Below are positions 60,790-64,000 of a stretch of 64,000 bases of DNA, piece by piece. Position 1 is the first letter of the stretch; each line of letters starts with the position of its first letter. Location: NCBI GenBank assembly GCA_016706865.1, contig JADJIS010000003.1, forward strand, positions 1,364,001-1,428,000. The letters run 5' to 3'. The DNA is from Bacteroidota bacterium (GTDB lineage: Bacteria; Bacteroidota; Bacteroidia; Chitinophagales; BACL12). Under the pieces are notes generated by a model. The model saw only the letters and a list, made by a program, of their open reading frames with translations. It did not search any database and was not told where the DNA came from. The translations under genes were made by a program, and so were the position numbers.

Positions 60790-61240
60790 TCCCATTAAAA
60801 GAAACGAAGCACTCAAACCATTAAGCCGTGACCATCATCACGGCTTATTGCTCTGTTGGAAAATACGCCAAGGCATCAAACTAAATGTGGAACCTGAAAG
60901 GATAAAAAAATATTTGGATTGGTTTTGGATGAGTTATTTAAAACCACATTTTGAAATTGAAGAGCAATATGTGTTCCCTGTTTTAGGAAGTGAAAATGAG
61001 TTGGTAAAACAAGCTTTAAGTGAACATAGAAGATTAAAACGCCTTTTTGAAAACGACATCGACCATAATAAAACCATTAGTTTGATTGAAGAACAATTGG
61101 AAAAGCATATCCGATTTGAAGAACGAGTGCTATTTAATGAAATAGAAAAAGTAGCCACTAGCGAACAACTACTTCAGATAGAAATGGATAGTTCAGACAA
61201 GAGTTTTTATGAAAATCTATCAGATCCGTTTTGGGAATAA
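60782..61240 (+). CDS. Hemerythrin-domain protein
   Basis: 152 residues from the ATG at 60782, overlapping the RIC stop by 8 bp. HHE-type ligands appear in LSRDHHHGLLLCWKIRQG, YLKPHFEIEEQYVFPVL, LSEHRRLKRLF and LEKHIRFEERVLFNEI. The single four-helix bundle with a di-iron site could bind O2 or NO, or supply iron to the adjacent RIC protein. The role is inferred from context. Confidence 0.85.
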   Translation: MPNPIKRNEALKPLSRDHHHGLLLCWKIRQGIKLNVEPERIKKYLDWFWMSYLKPHFEIEEQYVFPVLGSENELVKQALSEHRRLKRLFENDIDHNKTISLIEEQLEKHIRFEERVLFNEIEKVATSEQLLQIEMDSSDKSFYENLSDPFWE

Positions 61241-61575
61241 CGAGAACTGCCATAAAAATTACAGTTCTTGAAAATGGGACAGAACAAACCATTGAAACCT
61301 ACAATGGCGAGTACCGTAATTTAATGGAATTGCTAAAGGACAAACTCTATTTTAATTATTTTGGCGAATGTGGCGGAATGGGAAGATGTGCCACTTGCAT
61401 TGTTAGCACAACCGGATTGAAAGGAAGTTCGGTAATAAAAGATAGGAATGAACCCATAACACTTGCAAGATACGGTTATAAAGATGAACAGAACATTCGC
61501 CTTTCTTGCCAATTGTTAATTTCAGCAGATTTGGACGGGGCAAGAGTTGAGTTTACCAGAAATATGAATGATTAA
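61231..61575 (+). CDS. [2Fe-2S] ferredoxin
   Basis: 114 residues, apparently from the TTG at 61231, which overlaps the hemerythrin stop; no ATG lies in frame nearby. It is a plant-type ferredoxin with cluster ligands in GECGGMGRCATCIV (C-x5-C-x2-C) and the fourth Cys in IRLSCQLL. It could deliver electrons to the oxygenase or di-iron proteins upstream. It is the last gene of the island; 206 bp without a gene follow. Confidence 0.85.
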   Translation: MGITRTAIKITVLENGTEQTIETYNGEYRNLMELLKDKLYFNYFGECGGMGRCATCIVSTTGLKGSSVIKDRNEPITLARYGYKDEQNIRLSCQLLISADLDGARVEFTRNMND

Positions 61576-61738
61576 CTGATGTTTTTTTATTCTTAACATT
61601 CCACTACACAAAGTATTGAATTTAACACCACATTGGTAATAATTCTGACTATCGAATAGTTGAAGTACTACAACAGATGATTTTCGTCATATTTTAAATT
61701 TTTCTCAAAAAAACTTGAAGGTATAAATAAAATAGACC

Positions 61739-61746
61739 TATCTTTG
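61739..61746 (+). promoter_or_regulatory. -7 promoter box of the TetR-containing operon
   Basis: TATCTTTG matches TAnnTTTG, 35 bp before the ATG at 61782. Its last base is the first base of the palindrome at 61746. Confidence 0.6.
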
Positions 61747-61765
61747 TGAGCGAATATTCACTTAC
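61746..61765. promoter_or_regulatory. TetR-type operator palindrome
   Basis: GTGAGCGAATATTCACTTAC is palindromic at 16 of 20 positions with centre GAATATTC. It covers the predicted transcription start and is likely the target of the TetR protein encoded at 62697 in the same operon. Confidence 0.6.
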
Positions 61766-61781
61766 TTAAAACATAAACAAG

Positions 61782-62192
61782 ATGAACGGTAAAAACAACA
61801 TCGCAATTGGCTTTCTCACAATGGGGCTTTTTATGGCTTACGGCTTTCTATTAATCTACCTGCGAGACTTCGCCCCGGGTAAAGAAGAATGGGTAAACTC
61901 ATACAGCATAGGAAAGCATTTTGAAAGCAGACTGGCTCACGTTCACGGGAACTTGTTCGCCTTTCTAAACATCCTAATTGGTTATCTGCTCCTACATTTC
62001 AGAGACAAATTACAAAACGTGAAATCCATTTCTTGGTTGGCTCTTGCTGGCTTACTAATGCCAATTGGAATATTAACAGAGGTCTATTTTGGAGTGCCTC
62101 CTGTTTTAGTATTAATTGGTGCAATTGCTATGACAGCTTCTGTAATTTGGTTAGGAGTTGCGTTTTTAAAAATGAAATCTATCACTCAATAA
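61782..62192 (+). CDS. Four-helix membrane protein of unknown function
   Basis: 136 residues with four hydrophobic segments (IAIGFLTMGLFMAYGFLLIY, AFLNILIGYLLLHF, SWLALAGLLMPIGILTEVYF, VLVLIGAIAMTASVIWLGVA). ESRLAHVHGNLFAFLN, with two His in a membrane-proximal helix, hints at metal or haem binding. It is the first gene of the TetR operon. No family is recognised. Confidence 0.7.
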   Translation: MNGKNNIAIGFLTMGLFMAYGFLLIYLRDFAPGKEEWVNSYSIGKHFESRLAHVHGNLFAFLNILIGYLLLHFRDKLQNVKSISWLALAGLLMPIGILTEVYFGVPPVLVLIGAIAMTASVIWLGVAFLKMKSITQ

Positions 62193-62216
62193 TTAATAAA
62201 CTTGAAATACATAAAA

Positions 62217-62693
62217 ATGAAAAATTTAAATTCAATTGGGTTACACCAAGACAAAGCCGAAGAATTGGCAAATAAATTAAACGAGTTACTCGCAAACTAT
62301 TCAATCTTTTATCAAAACACAAGAGGCTTTCACTGGAACATTAAGGGTGAAAAGTTTTTTGAATTGCATTTAAAATTTGAAGAACTCTACAATGATTTGT
62401 TGCTAAAAATTGATGAAGTAGCAGAACGCATATTAACATTGGGACACACACCCGAGCATAGCTATTCTCAATACGCTAAAACATCAACCATAAAAGAAAG
62501 CAAAAAAGTTTCAGATGGATTGATTGCAGTAGAACAAATTTTGGAAGGATTTAAAACAACTATAGTTATGCAAAGAGAAATTCTGGCATTGGCTTCTGAT
62601 GCAAATGATGAGGGAACAAACGCTTTAATGAGCGATTATATCCGCTTTCAGGAAAAACAAGTATGGATGTATTCATCATTCTTAAAAAAATAA
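62217..62693 (+). CDS. Dps family DNA-protection/ferritin-like protein
   Basis: 158 residues from the ATG at 62217; a TTG 15 bp upstream is the alternative. The Dps ferroxidase motif is complete: FYQNTRGFHWNIKGEKFFEL with His, then LHLKFEELYNDLLLKIDEVAERI with Asp and Glu. The dodecamer oxidises and stores iron with H2O2 and shields DNA. Its place in a TetR-controlled operon suggests a specific inducer rather than starvation control. Confidence 0.93.
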   Translation: MKNLNSIGLHQDKAEELANKLNELLANYSIFYQNTRGFHWNIKGEKFFELHLKFEELYNDLLLKIDEVAERILTLGHTPEHSYSQYAKTSTIKESKKVSDGLIAVEQILEGFKTTIVMQREILALASDANDEGTNALMSDYIRFQEKQVWMYSSFLKK

Positions 62694-62696
62694 CAA

Positions 62697-63290
62697 ATGA
62701 CAACAGAAACAATTTCTGATAGACAGCTCGAAATCATTGAAGCAGCAGGAAAAATATTGACTGCTGCGGGAATAAGTGGGCTAACAATTAAGAACTTAGC
62801 TAAGGAAATGAAATTTTCTGAAAGTGCCATTTACAGGCATTTTACAAGCAAGGAAGAAATCATTATTGCCTTACTTGAATATCTTGCTCAAAGTATGGAT
62901 GAACGCTATACCAATGCTATTTCAAGTGAACAAACACCAGAAGAAAAATTCACTACTCTGTTTCAAAACCAATTTTCGTTCTTTAAAAGGCATCCGCATT
63001 TTGTAGTGGCGGTATTCTCTGACGGATTGATGGAAGAAAGTGAACGAATTAATGAAACCATTCTAAAAATTATGCAGGTTAAAATGAAGCACTTGATGCC
63101 TATCATAATGGAAGGTCAACAAAAAAACATTTTCACCAATTCCATTACTTCAGATGAATTAATTCATATCGTAATGGGTACATTTCGATTGCAAATGTTT
63201 AAATGGCGGGTTGCCAATTTTCAATTTGACATAAACAGAAACGGAGATAATATGATACAAGCATTATTAACACTCATAAAATCCAGATGA
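62697..63290 (+). CDS. TetR/AcrR family transcriptional regulator
   Basis: 197 residues. The N-terminal helix-turn-helix is LEIIEAAGKILTAAGISGL, TIKNLAKEMKFSESAIYRHF and TSKEEIIIALLEYL, and the C-terminal helical domain is ligand-binding (FFKRHPHFVVAVFSDGLMEE). It lies 3 bp after dps, and its stop overlaps the next start (ATGA). The palindrome at 61746 is a natural autoregulatory site. Confidence 0.93.
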   Translation: MTTETISDRQLEIIEAAGKILTAAGISGLTIKNLAKEMKFSESAIYRHFTSKEEIIIALLEYLAQSMDERYTNAISSEQTPEEKFTTLFQNQFSFFKRHPHFVVAVFSDGLMEESERINETILKIMQVKMKHLMPIIMEGQQKNIFTNSITSDELIHIVMGTFRLQMFKWRVANFQFDINRNGDNMIQALLTLIKSR

Positions 63291-63691
63291 AAAAGTATGT
63301 CCTCTATACATCAGCAGTAATTCTAACTGCATTTGGCTTGCTTACTTTATTCCTAAGCACTTCCGTAATATTTGATTTGTTTGGCATCAGAGCCAAAGAA
63401 GGCAATTATGTTCTGTTTGTCGTTTGGTCAAATTTCATCAGTAGCATTCTTTATTTGTTTGCTGCTTATGGGTTTGTTAAAGGCAAAAAATGGACTACCA
63501 CACTCTTAGGTATTTCAACTATTATACTGATAGCTGCATTTATCGGGCTTAAAATTCACGCTAATTCGGGCGGTATTTATGAAACAAAAACCATCGGTGC
63601 AATGATTTTCAGAATTGCGGTAACGCTTGTATTTGCAATCATTGCATTTTTCACTATCAATAAACAATTAAATAAAAATCATAATGAATAA
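63287..63691 (+). CDS. Small four-helix membrane protein
   Basis: 134 residues with four hydrophobic segments (YVLYTSAVILTAFGLLTLFL, YVLFVVWSNFISSILYLFAA, TLLGISTIILIAAFIGLKIH, MIFRIAVTLVFAIIAFFTI). The N-terminus is basic and HANSGGIYETK lies in the last loop. The family is not recognised. It is translationally coupled to the TetR gene and overlaps the following lipoprotein start by 8 bp. Confidence 0.7.
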   Translation: MKKYVLYTSAVILTAFGLLTLFLSTSVIFDLFGIRAKEGNYVLFVVWSNFISSILYLFAAYGFVKGKKWTTTLLGISTIILIAAFIGLKIHANSGGIYETKTIGAMIFRIAVTLVFAIIAFFTINKQLNKNHNE

Positions 63692-64000
63692 ATTAATCTT
63701 AACATTTGCCGTAGGTAGCTTATTGCTATACAGTTGTGGCAATTCCTCAAACGAGAAATTAAATAATCAAACAGAAGTTGCCGAACATAATGATCATCAT
63801 CACGATGATGAAAGTGAAGCCATCGAACTTAACAATGGTGAAAAATGGCAAGTGGATGCCAATATGATAACTCATATCAGAAATATGGAAAATGATGTTG
63901 TTTCCTATGCTAAGGTCGAGCAAAAAGATTACAAATCATTATCTGAAAAACTACAATCAAACATTGATTTGCTTACTTCTAATTGCACAATGAAAGGCAA
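63684..64000 (+). CDS. His-rich lipoprotein (3' end cut by the window)
   Basis: 105 residues are visible from the ATG at 63684. The lipobox is in FAVGSLLLYSCG, then an acidic/His-rich linker (AEHNDHHHDDESEAIEL) suited to metal binding, then NNGEKWQVDANMITHIRNME, ENDVVSYAKVEQKDY and SNIDLLTSNCTMKG, a helical domain with a Cys and a Met near the cut. Similar linkers occur in Bacteroidota metal-handling lipoproteins. The gene continues past the window. Confidence 0.75.
   Translation, partial: MNKLILTFAVGSLLLYSCGNSSNEKLNNQTEVAEHNDHHHDDESEAIELNNGEKWQVDANMITHIRNMENDVVSYAKVEQKDYKSLSEKLQSNIDLLTSNCTMKG

Overview
The window reads as low-GC chromosome from a Bacteroidota bacterium. The evidence is two type IX secretion (T9SS) C-terminal sorting domains, Bacteroidota -7 promoter boxes (TAnnTTTG) just upstream of many genes, FG-GAP/ASPIC-UnbV lipoproteins, two-component-propeller repeats, and intergenic DNA rich in palindromic and short tandem repeats. 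I cannot name a genus. No rRNA, tRNA or CRISPR was recognised.

Layout. 1-10 kb: end of a secreted delta-60 repeat protein, a cold-shock protein, then a minus-strand run (acyltransferase, MmcQ/YjbR, GNAT, beta-CASP MBL protein, PlsC), an exonuclease/GIY-YIG fusion and an M17 aminopeptidase. 10-19 kb: outer-membrane protein, uridine kinase, AlkB-like monooxygenase, then a plus-strand run (thioredoxin-like, rhomboid, MnmD and an FAD oxidase resembling the other half of MnmC), an M1 peptidase and a propeller lipoprotein. 21-27 kb: NhaD antiporter, CLC channel and the two-gene mannosylglycerate pathway (mpgS-mpgP), which together look like a salt/osmotic block. 27-37 kb: RlmL-like methyltransferase, vanadium haloperoxidase-type lipoprotein, and two tandem paralogous 1200-residue FG-GAP lipoproteins, the second broken by a frameshift. 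37-47 kb: housekeeping genes, an M16 active/inactive pair, YgiD, a poly-G/poly-C stretch that looks like an assembly fault, and dapB. 47.8-51.4 kb: repeat-dense DNA on both sides of sucC, built from several families of 7-bp-period tandem repeats plus a recurring 34-nt hairpin.

51.4-54.1 kb is the most unusual part. A tyrosine recombinase with an extra N-terminal domain is followed by a terminator and two nearly identical 526/527-bp units. Each unit opens with GTTATG and closes with an imperfect palindrome built like an integron attC site. The unit's decayed small gene starts at the ATG inside that GTTATG. I read this as an integron-like cassette array outside the canonical IntI design.

54.1-61.6 kb is a co-directional nitrosative-stress/respiration island: Rrf2 regulator, cbb3-type oxidase subunits, small membrane proteins, truncated haemoglobin, tryptophan 2,3-dioxygenase family protein, ScdA/YtfE repair protein, hemerythrin and ferredoxin. 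A shared 16-bp operator-like site lies before the regulator and before the oxidase genes. 61.7-64 kb is a TetR-containing operon with a Dps protein and a TetR-type palindrome directly after its promoter. It runs off the window in a His-rich lipoprotein.
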